Source: Lineus longissimus | Taxonomy: Eukaryota > Nemertea > Pilidiophora > Heteronemertea > Lineidae | Length of the DNA: 64,000 bases | Assembly: GCF_910592395.1 (NCBI RefSeq) | Contig: NC_088316.1 | Span: 15,006,001 to 15,070,000, forward strand | Direction of reading: 5' to 3' | Shown: one piece after another, positions 48,155 through 61,200 of the stretch | Layout: each line of letters opens with the position of its first letter | Position numbering within the stretch: position 1 is the first letter of the stretch | The notes under the pieces: model-generated | What the model was told of the DNA's origin: nothing | The model's input: the letters and a program-made list of their open reading frames with translations, nothing else | Databases searched by the model: none | Position numbers and translations under genes: made by a program

Positions 48155-48164
48155 CCTTATATGG
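48155..48164 (-). promoter_or_regulatory. CArG/TATA-like box upstream of exon 1
   Basis: CCATATAAGG, the same ten bases as at 41315-41324, lies about 290 bp above the proposed start codon of exon 1. As a TATA box it would set the transcription start near 48.13 kb. The surrounding 100 bp are more GC-rich than the flanks. Confidence 0.4.
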
Positions 48165-48751
48165 GCGATGCAGCTTAGCCTGGAGCGGAAGATAATGGCG
48201 GAAAGTTATCAGAACATTCGCCTACGTTAAAGCTACTGTGCCGCCAGTCTCCAAAGACGAGGCCAAAGAAATGTACAGGAAATGCACACAAAGACTGTAA
48301 GAAGCATCTAATCCCAGTAATGGAGAATCTGTTGGAAGTTTGACATTACATGTCTTATTCTTCAACCCTGGAGTTGCATTACTTATTGGAGTTGATGAGA
48401 AGCTTTGGAGACATTGCCATGGAGATTGGATGGAAACAAGATATCCAAGCAACACAAAGAAATAATCCATTATTCGCTGTGCACAAACCTTGCTGAGATA
48501 TTTTTAACTTTTCTGTTAAATACATAGATTTTCTATAAAAGACTCCCAAATAAACAACGCCGCGCCTAAAATGGTACATTAAATCAATAGGCCTCGTCAA
48601 ATTTCAAACATTTATTGTTGCAGTGTTGCTTTTGTGACGAAAATTCATCGCAAACAATGCTTCGGTAATTTCGATTTAGATATGTTAAACAGCTCTATTT
48701 CGAGAAACCAATCAGTTGGCAGCGTTCTTTTCTATTAGAGGAAAGCGACAG

Positions 48752-49048
48752 TTATATTTAGTAACATGTTGGCTATATTTATACAGTTAATTTGGCAGAT
48801 AAAGCGAAACATGTTTAATCTTTAAGTAAGATTATCCGAAGCCAATTTTAGGGGCGGTAGTTATTTTTGTCGTCAGGCATCTTCAGAGGCGGTTGCTATT
48901 TTAAGTAACAACGAATCTAAACATAGCTTCACTGATTTAGGGTGTTGACTTCCCCAAGGGGGAATACCAACACACATACTGCTACAATTCGGGAAAGACC
49001 AGTTATTTTTAGTGTGGCTATTTATAGGTAGAGACTCGCTATATTTAG
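48752..49048. promoter_or_regulatory. Cluster of MEF2-type motifs upstream of exon 1
   Basis: Matches to (C/T)TA(A/T)4TA(G/A) occur at 48752-48761, 49003-49012, 49018-49027 and 49039-49048; the last three fall within 46 bp. The cluster is 0.6-0.9 kb upstream of the putative exon 1 promoter. It may be an enhancer, or the remnant of an AT-rich repeat whose unit contains CTATnTTTAG. Confidence 0.3.
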
Positions 49049-50889
49049 TGTCATACATGTTATTAATAGGAACCTATTGATAGAACTTTCGGCTAGACAT
49101 AATTGCTGCGGATTAAGATTATTGGTATATCGAATTCAGGTCACATGACCAACACACATGCACCTAAATTTGATAACGTACCATTCTTATACGCAAAGTG
49201 TCGCGATTCTCCTAATTTTCATCAAATACATTATACCAAATTCTATCTCCACACATCTCCTAATTTTGACACATGGATGGTCCCTGATGTCATACACGTT
49301 TTCCCCTTACTCAATTCAAACATTTATTTCACTGATTCTGATACACATAGCTTATTTGATACAAGTAACAGCTTTCCTACCCACAAACATAGAAAAACCT
49401 GAATATGTCTGCACATATCTACTTAACATCTCCTGAAAACTCCTGATTTACCAAGTTCAACCACTAATTCACATATTTGGTTGAGTTCTCCCCAACTTGA
49501 ATGTTTTCAAAGTGCGACTTATGCCATTTTGTCATTTACCATCAAAACTTAGCCTGTAACAGGCGGGTTTTTCTTTGCAAAGTGATTTTGAAGCCAAATC
49601 TGAACAAACATGAATCACTGGCTTTCAATGTGGCAGATTTCTTACTGAAATTGTCCATAATGACATCTTTCATTTCCTGATTGACTGCGTTTATGACACT
49701 CGTTATTTTCCGGCACATTCATCATCACTGTCATGGCGGAAATCAATGAAAGCACACGGTGAATCATACATTTCCAGCGAGACTATGGAACTGCTGTGTT
49801 AAGGAATGATCCGGAAATGTTAAAAGCATTTTGCTGTGACATCAAATTCACAGCTCCAAAACCAACCTCATCAAGAACTAAACATGGGTACCTCAAAACC
49901 TAAAACAGTACAACTGGATGGCTACATGTAGTGACTAAAACCATTATCTACTCAGCAAATTTCCCATTTAGCAACATGTCTGCCATATCAGCACTATACA
50001 AAATTTCCACATTGCACAGCAAGATGATCGATAACATCAATTCGATTTCATGCATCGTAGATGCAACTTGGATAAGAGCAGAATTCACTGATGCATTCTA
50101 AAGCAATTATAAGGGAAAAATACAAAGCGAACACCAGTTGGCGTACAATTTTTTCACCAAGAAAGCCATCAAAATTTTCTTTCAAAACGGCTCGTCAAAA
50201 TTCGATTTTGTTGTCATTTACATGAGTAATCCCAATGTGCAATATGTAAATTGAAACGATATTAACAAGTAGCGCAATTACCCCACAGCACACATGTTGC
50301 TGTTTCACCGACGGTGATTATTAAATCAATTCGGGTGAATCATGCACTTTTTCATGGAGATGAGAGTCTGATGTCTGAGTGTAAATCACGCTGGCGATAA
50401 AATCGCACAGATTAGATATTAAAATCAGACAGTTTAGTCAGTAAACAAGATTGTGGCATCAACATAGATATCCTTCAGAATTTTACCTAGCTGGTCCAGC
50501 TGGATAAAGACCCAACACATTTTACGACTCTGTGATTAGACGCAGCAGCGAATATTGCTCTAATTTCCATATTGCACATCCCATCAACATCAACAAGGTA
50601 TTACTCACGAGGGTGATAACCACAACCTAATCTTGATCGGCTATCTCTTGAGAGAATTCGAGCACTTCAACAACAACATGTGACTCATCATCTGATATAG
50701 ATTCGGAAGGTTTTCTACGAGGAGTGGTTTTGCAACATATACTTCATAAAAGATAAATCAGGTGAATGCAGACACCAAATGCAAGTTCTTCAACCCTTAT
50801 TTCAGTAGAGGAGACAATTGCAGGCTGACTGATAAAGCTGTCAATACATATATCCCAAGAAATCTTGTTTCTGAGGTAAAATGTTCTTT

Positions 50890-51120
50890 TGACCTTCACC
50901 TTCAAGGTCACTCTATGACCTTCAAGGTCACTGTATGGCCTTGACCGTGATACTAACCCTGTCTTGTTGTTAACCTCTCTGGCACGCTCCACCCGAACAA
51001 GGAGAACAACCGTCTCGAGGTCCGTACGTCCATGAAGTCAGCAGTGGCAACCATTGGGGTAAGAATTCAAAGGTCACAAGAAGCAGACGTATCCTTGAAT
51101 GTGCAATGAGGTCAAGGTCA
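50890..51120. promoter_or_regulatory. Cluster of nuclear-receptor half-sites
   Basis: AAGGTCA-type half-sites cluster here: TTCAAGGTCA at 50901-50910, the palindrome TGACCTTCAAGGTCA at 50916-50930, and AGGTCAAGGTCA at 51109-51120, with more partial copies between. TCAAGGTCA is the extended half-site of the FTZ-F1/ERR class. The cluster is about 3 kb upstream of exon 1. Such words are also a common simple repeat in marine genomes. Confidence 0.25.
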
Positions 51121-54100
51121 TTGGAATACTGATAGATGTTGTTCCATGGATGGTTTCTTTGAAAAGCAGAACCAGTGTTCAAGCTAGTAAAATTACTAAC
51201 TGCTGGTGTAAAGGTATTAATTAGAAATGACAGATCCAAGGACATACACAACCATTGGTATCCAAAGTAGAAAGTTTAAGCACATGAATAGTGTAAATAC
51301 GGTTTGTTCAAGTATATGGATAGTGTAAAGACTGTTTTGGAAGATTTAATATTTGAGCCAAATTGACAAATATTGTTACAAAGTCAGCATGAGTTTTAAT
51401 CATAGATGGAAGCATAAAATACTGAAGAAGTGTAATTGGAAGACTTGAAACACAACTTGCTAATCAGAGATCTGGGATCAATCAATTGATCAATTAATCA
51501 ATCCGTCAATCAATCTATCTATCAGGCAATCAATGAATGAATGAGGATCTTTTGCAGGCTGGAGCATCTGATGAACAAATTCTTCCTTGTACACAGTGAA
51601 TATTTCACATGGATGGAAATCGATTGGATTGTAGGGTTCGAAGGCACTGTAAGAATAAAGGAATTGAAGATAGTTCCGCAAATTCGAAGCACAAAACCTG
51701 AATTAACTCCACGGAAAGATCTAATTAGGAAGACAGTCATTTAATCGAATGGTTATCCTGAGGAAAGTACATTGAATAGACATTTTCCTTAGGTAAGCTC
51801 CCTGCAATATCGAATAGAAGCACATCGACTGATGAAACCACTGGAAGCCTAATCGACTGCTCATGGCAAGCAGGTGCACAATGATTACTCCTGAGAGAAA
51901 TCCTATAGAAGAAGATGCTGCACACGAGAATTCAACGCCGCTACTTCTAGCTGTGCGACTAATTAAAACTAAGGCGACAATGAATATCCCTGCAGCGCAG
52001 AGCTACTATTAAACCAGCGTGTGTGCAGAAGCACTAGCACCACAAGAATGAGAAATCGGCCATCGGTTTCGGCAGCATGTTTATAATCTTTTCCTCGAAG
52101 ATGTGAGTCAGTTTAAAGGGTCATGGTCGCTTCTATTAATAGCTCGGGAATATCCCCATGCGATGAGACAGGATTAGTCATAGCATATCGGGAAAGTGCC
52201 GCGCGCTGCTTCCGCAGCCAACTATTCTTGGAAGCCGTAATTTGATGTAGATGAATGTCACACATGATCAAAGGATTATTGGGAATTCAAATCTGCATAT
52301 CCCAACATTCTAAATCCAGACATGTTTTTTGCATTTTCTTTCTACAGACACTTATCTGATCGGTAGCTTATAAGTTCCTTTTCATCCACACACTTTACAT
52401 ATGCTACATTAGAATGGTACAGTAATTTTTTTATCCCTGCTATGGCGGTATGAACCTTCTGTGAGATAGAACGATATTTTTATTTCACACAAGCTTCAGA
52501 TCACCATGATGGTGAATTCGTTGGGAATTTTTTGTGTGGTTGCCACTTTGATGGAGGCCCTTTGCGAGAGTGAGAGTCTGACCTTCTCAAGCCTCTTTGC
52601 CTTGCCAAAAAAACCTTTTGATAAAGCTTGTTCAAGGCTGCATCAAAGCTGTTACCATTGAGGTGGACTGGAGCCGGTTACTTTAAGCACGAATGGTAAT
52701 CTTCCTCTGTCTGGGTTCCCAATCTTGAAAGAGACGCGATTTTTGAAAATGGTAGATTGGTCTTCCATTAGCCAGTACTTACGTAGGCATTTGAGCTCAT
52801 CAGAAACTGTAGTTTGATACAAATGGTCAACCTCATGATGGTCAACCTCATGATGATTTGCATCAACTTGGAACAGCAGTGGGATAAATTATTGCTTCAG
52901 TGAAACAAGCTATAGCAGACTTGTTCACCAGGAATGACTTTCAACTCAGTTTTCCAGAATGAACTGTACATTGAATACAAACTGCACACAAAATGTACAT
53001 CAATTCTTTGCCAACCCAGATGAAACAGACTCGCAATAGCATCTTTTAGATCATTTAGCAAAGGAAACGCATTAGCAAAACAGAACATAAGAACCTAGAT
53101 ATACAAAAGTGGCAGAAAATTCTAAAGTACCAGAGGAGCATTGTTTGTCCTTTGATGGAAAGGGTAAGCAAGGTTTCAAAGAAAAATCAAAGTTCATCCA
53201 ATATTTGGTCTAAAATTAGATAGAGGGGAAGAATTCTGCAGATATTGGCCTTTGATGTGCCTTATAAGGTCAACATTTGATGTGAATCGGGTCCTCAGTG
53301 TCTCTGATAGACAGTAGCACATATCATAGCTAAGTTGTACATGGAGTAATGCTGAGGCATGGTTGCTTAAGTTGAAATAGACAGAAGAGTGTTTTCAGTG
53401 TAAGTTGCTGTCTGGTATGTACAGGAATATATGCATCAAAGCGCATGTGCACAGGGTCTAGCAAGATTGGAATGCACACGAGTCATTTCACTTCGACTTA
53501 GACAGGAAATCTACACATTTTACAATAGAAATGCACAGTTAAGCAATGGCAAAGAAAGGATAGAACGACTCTTCTTCTAACGGCGTATTAGGATTTCAAA
53601 AGGCACTCCGGAATATCCGCCCGCTTTTAAAGGTCAGAAAGAGAATCCTCCATTATTGGGAAACTCCCATCTGGTAAAAACGTAGGAATGCCTATTCTAT
53701 TTTCACAAAGTGACTAATATGACTTTATATGGTGGTCGGCGGAAGCTGTAACCATTATAGTAACAAAACCTCCACATTTAGTAACAAAACGACTTATTTT
53801 AAGCTTATTCTGTATTTAGTAGTTCCGAGGCTATAATTGGCTTGTTTAAAGTTCAATACAGGTTCCTAAAATGTCGTTCTGGCCTGTCTCGCGTTTCCGT
53901 TGGGGATGCCCGAAGGTTGATGCCATAATTAGCAAGTCGGAACAGACATCTGTTGTGTGTTCTTTGATGGTATTTACCATAAGATGCCTGGAGTGTCTAC
54001 CGAATTTAAGAAGATATGGTATTCTTAGGTGATGGAAGCTATAATTAGCTGACAATTAGCAGCAATCACTATTTGATGCCAAATGTAAAACTTTGACTTA

Positions 54101-56720
54101 AGCCAATATGCTATACTTAGATAACAGATTATATAACAGCAAGACAAAAGATGACACCAAATCTACAGTAGTTCATCATCTTGTCAATCCCAACGGGTTA
54201 TCCTTTATCCAAGGCTGTTACATAAATTTTACAGAAGTCCGTCGTTGCTAGCCTCAAAATACAGGAGTTGATTCATCTTTCTGTCTGACTTCACATTCAA
54301 CTAGTGCCTTCCACTTGAATTCCCTATCGTTGCTGATTACAAATTTGCCATCAATTCTCCTCAGACTCCCATGACACATGATGATGAAGACAATTTATTC
54401 CCTGCCTTAGTCACTGTGTGATTAAAGAGGGGAAGTTGATGCAGCGACTTCATTTATATTGCTAGATTGCTGGGACTGAAGGGGAGAGAAGTCATTTTTT
54501 AATGTTACATCAGTGTTTTGATAAAAACAGATAATGAGGTATTGATTCCAATTAATACAGTGGCTATGGACAACAGCACATTCGCGGGACTCTTTCGTCA
54601 GAATATTTTTAAAGGTTAAAGACTTTTCAGGTTTACAATCAGATCATATAGGTTTAGGGGAGGTACATGTATCCTTTTTTGAATGCGATTGGTGTGGGTA
54701 AGGTAACAGAAAACCTGGATCAGTTCAGGTAACGCCTTCAGTACAAGGCATGAGAATGGGAATTTCGACAAGAAGTATTTCATTGATATTGATATAGTGC
54801 AGGTGTTGAGAAGAACTGGGGATCATTTTTAAACACCATTTGCACGGATAAGTTTCATCAGATCAACAGAAGTAATGCCATCAATACCGCAAGCACCAGA
54901 ATGCGAATTCAACAGAACGTTATCTTTGTTGATATTGGTATATCGCTGGGCTTTTTGGTAGGAGGGATTTCTTGTATAATTTGGGCGGATAGTGACAAAA
55001 AATGTTTGACATGGATACACCATTTGGAAACAGGCAAATTTTAGGGAATTTAGCACAAATAAGGATCAGGCCTTGAAGGGGATTCTCCCTCAAAATAGAC
55101 TCTGATTTTCACGTAGTACCCCCTCATTTCTCCAATTTCAGAAACCGCCTCTGCAAAATTTGATGTTTACGCAAACCATTACTCTATAACTAGCCTGTTC
55201 TATGCCTGTTCCATCACCATTATCTGAAAACTCTGACGTAAGTCACATGCAGCATCTCAGCTAGAGAGACAACACAAAGATGTTATTGATAAATTGTGTT
55301 AAATACGTAGGTACAGGCTAGAGGAAATGTACAAAACCGTAGCTATAATGCTATTGCCACTAGAGGGCACCATGTCATTAATCGATGCTCGTGCGTCACA
55401 AGATTCCGTAGGCAGATACAGCTCCTGTTACAATCAATAACTGTGATTATTTTCATGACAATAGGAGTCACTGTTGCAGTGCAAACTGTAATGTATGCAT
55501 TTTCTTCTCTTTTGTGCGTTATTCAGGGAATGAAATTGAAAATATAGACATATCTGACATGTCACATCAACTTTTGAAGCAAGTAAGGACGAAATCTCGC
55601 CAAAGTTATCTTGAACTGAAACTATCTGATAAACGCATGAGAATTTCAGACATTTAATTTTCTGTCTTGCCATTTTCAACAGTCTTGCAAAAAATTCACA
55701 TTAGATGATACTGAGTTTATAGTATGGTATCCAATGATGGAGCAAAACAGTTCACCATATTCAAATGTTATAAGCCACTAGTAGAAAGAAACCCAGTTCT
55801 TATCGACATCTGACATTTTCATATAACAATGAAATTTCACAGAGCATGGTAAGCAAAATACCATCGCACTTCTTGTACATACAACACATCCACCTAATAC
55901 ATTGGCTGGAGACATAGCAGCCAGAAAGAAATCTTGGCTTGACATTTTCAGATAACAATATACGACTTGGAGCAACACCTGACCTTTAGAAACACAGCAA
56001 TTGACAAGATTGGTTGAAGAAACATGGCCACCGAGTTAGGTCGCATGGTTAGCTATGGCGGAAAATGTTACAATGTCAAGGAAAGACATACATATGAATA
56101 TACTGGAAGTTATCATGTCACCTCTAATGATATCCATGTTGACCTTTTAAAGGAACATATAGCAGGAAGGAAGAGCTAAGTCAGGCTTAGTAGGACTAGG
56201 AGTGGCAAATCCAGGCTTATCAATTCAGCTCTGGATGCAATCAAAATCCGAAAATATGGATTAATCAAACATGATAGTACTTATAAAGAGTCTTTTCACG
56301 TTTTCAAAATAACCATCAACAAATTGAATTGAGTTCTGATGAAATGTTAGCAAGGACATAAACAGGAAAGAAAACGTTCCATTCAAGTAGGATAGGAGTG
56401 GGAGTCTGAAAAAAGTACCCATCCTCACAAATTTTACTTATATCAAGAGTACCCCTTACACTTTTCAAAAGCCATTCATCAACTGAATTGAATACGATAT
56501 TAAGCTGAAACGAACACTCAGACATATCAGATTTTGAGCTTCTTAATCTTACCATTAGTTGATTGCTTAGAGTTGTTTTTTAAAAAAGAGGTCACATAAA
56601 TCAAGTGCAAGTTGGAAAACTATCTTTTTCAACAAATTAAATGATCATAAATCAATGACATCCTATTAAAGGGGTACAAGTAGGTACATCATAATAAACT
56701 AATTAACTTTAATATAATCA

Positions 56721-56895
56721 ACTATTTGGGAAAAGCCCCAAACATAGTCACATTATCAAACTAAATTTAGCAACGGAAGTCCTAAGACCTTGATAAAGGG
56801 ATGATGACTATTTGGGAAAAGTACCAAACAAGAATAGTCACATTATCAAATTGAATTCAGTGACGGAACTCCTAAGACCTTGACGAAGGGATGAA
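56721..56895. repeat. Tandem duplication of 87 bp
   Basis: ACTATTTGGGAAAAG recurs at 56721 and about 56808, followed in both by CACATTATCAAA and CCTAAGACCTTGA. The copies differ by scattered substitutions and a small insertion. Confidence 0.85.
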
Positions 56896-57978
56896 TAATA
56901 TATACAAAAGGGTATGACTGAGAATATACCCCACAGTAGTAACTCATAACCTTTATGATATACATGATAAACCAGGAAGACGTCGTCGGCCTTCTTGAAT
57001 CCCGCAAAGGAGACAGGAAAGAAGTGAGCTGGTGCATTGCTTTGATCAACCCACGATTTCCACCTCAAGTGCGAGAAAACGAAAGGAACTACCAGTATAA
57101 GCCATCTAGTCGAAGGCTTCACTTCCCACGCAGGGCTGGGATCGCTACTGATGACATTTGGTTCACCACATAATGAGGTAGCTCAGATTCCTGAGCAATA
57201 TGGTACGCAAAACAGCCCTTACGAAAATGAATCCCGAAAAAAATGAATTCTGAAAAATTTTGAGCAGAAAAAAAGTGGAAGGGAATAGACATGAGCCAGT
57301 AATGAAATAGATTTTCAGCCATCCCGGAGAAATTTGTTTCTATTTCGTGTTAAACTTATCAAATTCTTCTCGCCATTCTCTCTCAATATCTTTGATAAAG
57401 TAAGTGAGTGACCGCCATCTCACCTGAATCTCTCCAATTAATATGGCGAACATGATCTCTTCTGTAGTTACCATGGTTACACAATGTCTGGCTGATTCCG
57501 TCAGAGTCTAAGTCCCGCCAGAAAGGCAATATATTCGGATATTGATAGCTTGGGTCAGGGTAGTGGTTGTGGGATGGGCTGAAGTGACCTTGGTTGGAAA
57601 CGGGTTAACCTGGTAACAGGCACATTTAAAAGTCGGCCAGGGCGCTAATGATTTCATAAATTTTGAATTAAAACAGAATTTCATCAGGCTTTTAATCACA
57701 TCTTCTACCCTGCCCCAAGCTGAGTTGCCAATACTATTTTAAGGACTTTGAATCAGCACTTAGCAGAAATCTGAAACAAACTTTCATGATTTTGATTTCG
57801 TTTCAGGCTGGAAGAGTGCCCAGTTCTAAGTTTTGTGGTCCCTGTGGTCTCAAGAAACCAGAAGGACAACCTTTAAGGTGACCAGGACAAATAGACAGAT
57901 GACAGCATAACTGTCCAAAAAGAAGCTTTCAAATTTCAAATTCTGAACAAATGGCCCTGGCCTTTAAGCGATGTAAAT

Positions 57979-58250
57979 TTCACCCGAGTGACATCTTCGA
58001 ATGATGTACAAACCAACACCTTTGGTCATCAATGACGTCAAACTCACAAATGATGATGCTGATGATGTCGGGAACAGCAGATACTGAATTTTACTTGAGT
58101 GACATCTGTGAATGATGGATGAAACTAACACCTTCGGTCTACAATGACGTTGAGATGATGATGAGCATAATCCATAGCAAGCGTGGATACCAATTTTTTC
58201 TGTAGTGCCACCTGGGAGAGATGTGTCAAACCAACACAATACAATGACTA
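57979..58250. repeat. Tandem repeat, about 110 bp, two to three copies
   Basis: Copies are marked by GAGTGACATCT, GAATGAT and ACACCTT(T/C)GGTC then CAATGACGT; the third copy (from about 58160) is strongly decayed. A perfect TGACGTCA at 58033-58040 lies in the first copy. Confidence 0.7.
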
Positions 58251-61200
58251 TAGGATAACGAGATGACATTTAGCACTTGAGTCGGAGCAAAAAGCTTCAA
58301 TAATTGCTTCCTAGGTGGCAGCAGTGAGACCGGAGGAAGACTGGCGTTAATTGTCATAACTGAAGCAGTTCTTATCAATGTTTATTTCAGGGGGTGTCGC
58401 TGTAGAATTGAAAACCATCCATCAAAAAACCTCCACAATGAAAATCAGCAGTGTTTTCTGCCGTTTATTTTAGCCAGGTGGGCTACCAGACCAAAATATA
58501 GTATCAACTTTTACCACCTGAAAAAAAAGGCACCAGACCAAAGTCCTTGAAGATGTGATGGTTTTTCTACAGACCACCATGCTAAAAATTCTTTACCACC
58601 AGGCTAATGAAAGTCTAATGAAAAGCTAAGCTCACCACCAAAAGGAAAATACAATGTACTCCAAAGACATTAATAGCTTAATAAGTTGAACACACTCTCG
58701 AAAATATCAAATTGATTGACTTCACCTCATACCACATCTAATCATTTTTTTACTAATTACCTCCGAGCTAATTAACGAAGGCCATTCACTGCCTGTCCAT
58801 CAAAACCGCACAGCACGCAATGTTTCATCTTGGCACGCGATGCACGAGAGATGAGGGAATCCCCCGAGACTAAAACGAAACTTGCCATATTATCGTCTTA
58901 AATTTGTTTGAAATATTCAATAATCCTGCTCTCAAAGGTGAGCACGAGTTAAAATCTAGTCAACAAAGTTTTCTTCTCGATGCCAGTTTTTTAAGGCGTG
59001 GATGTTATTTTGAGTATTTGGTGTTTTTCAAACTGAATTGCGGCCGTAACTGTCATTAGCGATCTGATGAGGTCAGACCCCCAGGGGGCATTCATCACCC
59101 GCCTTTTAAGAAGTTCGTGCTCGTGAAAGTCATTAGATGAAGCCCGCATGAAAGTCATTAAGAGAGTACGCTAAGTCCATCTTTGCTTCTGCTGATGTTT
59201 TCTGATGCAGGAAGAGTTTTGAAGCTTCCCAAGTTAGCTCAACTCAGTGCGACCATCACTGGTGTCCACAACAACAAGCTGGTATGCTCGGGCAATACTC
59301 TGTCAGTTGTAAGAGAGTGACATAGATGGAGCTACCGTACTCTAAAGCCCTTGCCCTTCCAAGAGTTCAGAACTGAAAGTGCTATTTGGCCAAACCCTGA
59401 AGACCCATGTCTACAATCTCTATAACAAGTCAAAATCTCGATAACTCAAATCTATTTCATAAGATAGTTATGAAAATGACATCGGGCCAATCAAATGCTT
59501 CAACTTAGTATCAAGAATGTAACCAATTAGAAATCACATCACGGCACTTAGAATTTCGAAATCAAAAATTTTCTCAAATGCCATAGTTCCTATTCAAAAA
59601 GATGGTCAGGTGTTTTTCCAATGTGATCCTTTGAAACTGGATTATGTAACTGTCTGCAAGCTTTTGGTGTTCTTCACAACTTGTCACCTTGCCAATGCAT
59701 TAACATTGTCTTTGAATTGCCCAAAGCGGACTTCTCAGACATGACAACCAAGAAAAATATAACATCGTCTTTTATGACAGATGCCACAACACCCCTCTAG
59801 GCCTAAGAAGTCTAAAGCAATGCGATAAGATGATAAATAATTCCCACATAGCAGCTCAGTATTGATTTCCTTGTTTCCCATAACCATGGCAACGAGAATA
59901 AATATTCTTGGTCACATTTTCGGAGATGCGAGGCCTGTTTTCATTGTATATCATTTGTATTATTATCATCTGGATTTAGGCCAAATACCACAATGTCTAT
60001 GGCAATTATGAATATGGACCACCAAACATTCAAAATCTCATTTTATAATGGATGGCTTAGATACACTGCCAAACAGAAACCCTATTTATCAAACTCTGTT
60101 CAAATATTTTAAACAAGGCTGCGTCCCTATGGCGAGAAATAAATCAAATATGGTATTGGATGAGTACACCCAGATGAAATTTCATACCCAAGTGAATATT
60201 GCCTGAGATTATTGGGCCTAAAAAGGAAGAAAAAGTCGAAACTCAGCAAAATTTGTCCCAAATGCACTAATTAAAATAAGACAAACTATCTTACAATCCA
60301 GGCCAATTTTTGGCACAACCCGGTGACGGTGTGGCAAAAATTACCGTCCCCCATATTGACCAAGTATAACAGACTCCCTACATTGTAGTACAAACATCAT
60401 GATTAATGGAAGTGGGATTAAGTTGCGGTGTATATGCTTGTCGGCAGCCTCTTTGGGATGACTGAACCGACCTCCTGAGGACTGGAGTTCGTGATCTAAT
60501 ACACTAGAATAAGAAATGGTGCTTGCGGTACCTTATATTTCTGATATGGCTGCTGCAAGGCTTGGCGAAGTGCATACCACGAGATCAAGCATATTTTATT
60601 GCAAATATCTAGAAGTGATGAAGGGGCAGTGTAGATTGATGAAAAAGGCACATCTTTTTTATGAAGTCCTTAGAGTAACTTAGAAAGGACGCTTTATCAT
60701 CTTCAAAGAATCTTAAGCAAATGTAAATTGATATGGGGACCAAACTCGACCACTACACCAACATGTTGTCAATGATCTGTTAGTCACCCCTAAGTATCGG
60801 ACAAACGCAGCCCATTCCGGTCATACATCACTTCCACTGACAAGGGAAATAAATGAAATGTTCCAATGACCATCATGTCATGGCGGGTACGAGCGTTCTC
60901 ACGGGCCACATCAATAGGCGAAAAAGGTAATTATTGCGGGTATATAGAATGTTACCCTGGCGGCTGGCGGACAACATCATCGACTTGCCATGTGGCCAGT
61001 TCTGCTCAAAATACATTCAGTTGATGCTCAATTCTGGGAACCAATCACACAAATTGTGGTGACGTATGTGAAAGACATATGGAACGAGACATAATGGGTA
61101 TTGAGGGGAAAACATGAGCGAACTAACTAGTTCACTGATTGTTTCAGAGAGAAAGTTGTAGTCTTAGCATGTGACAGCCAAATCGCCAAGGAAGATTCAA

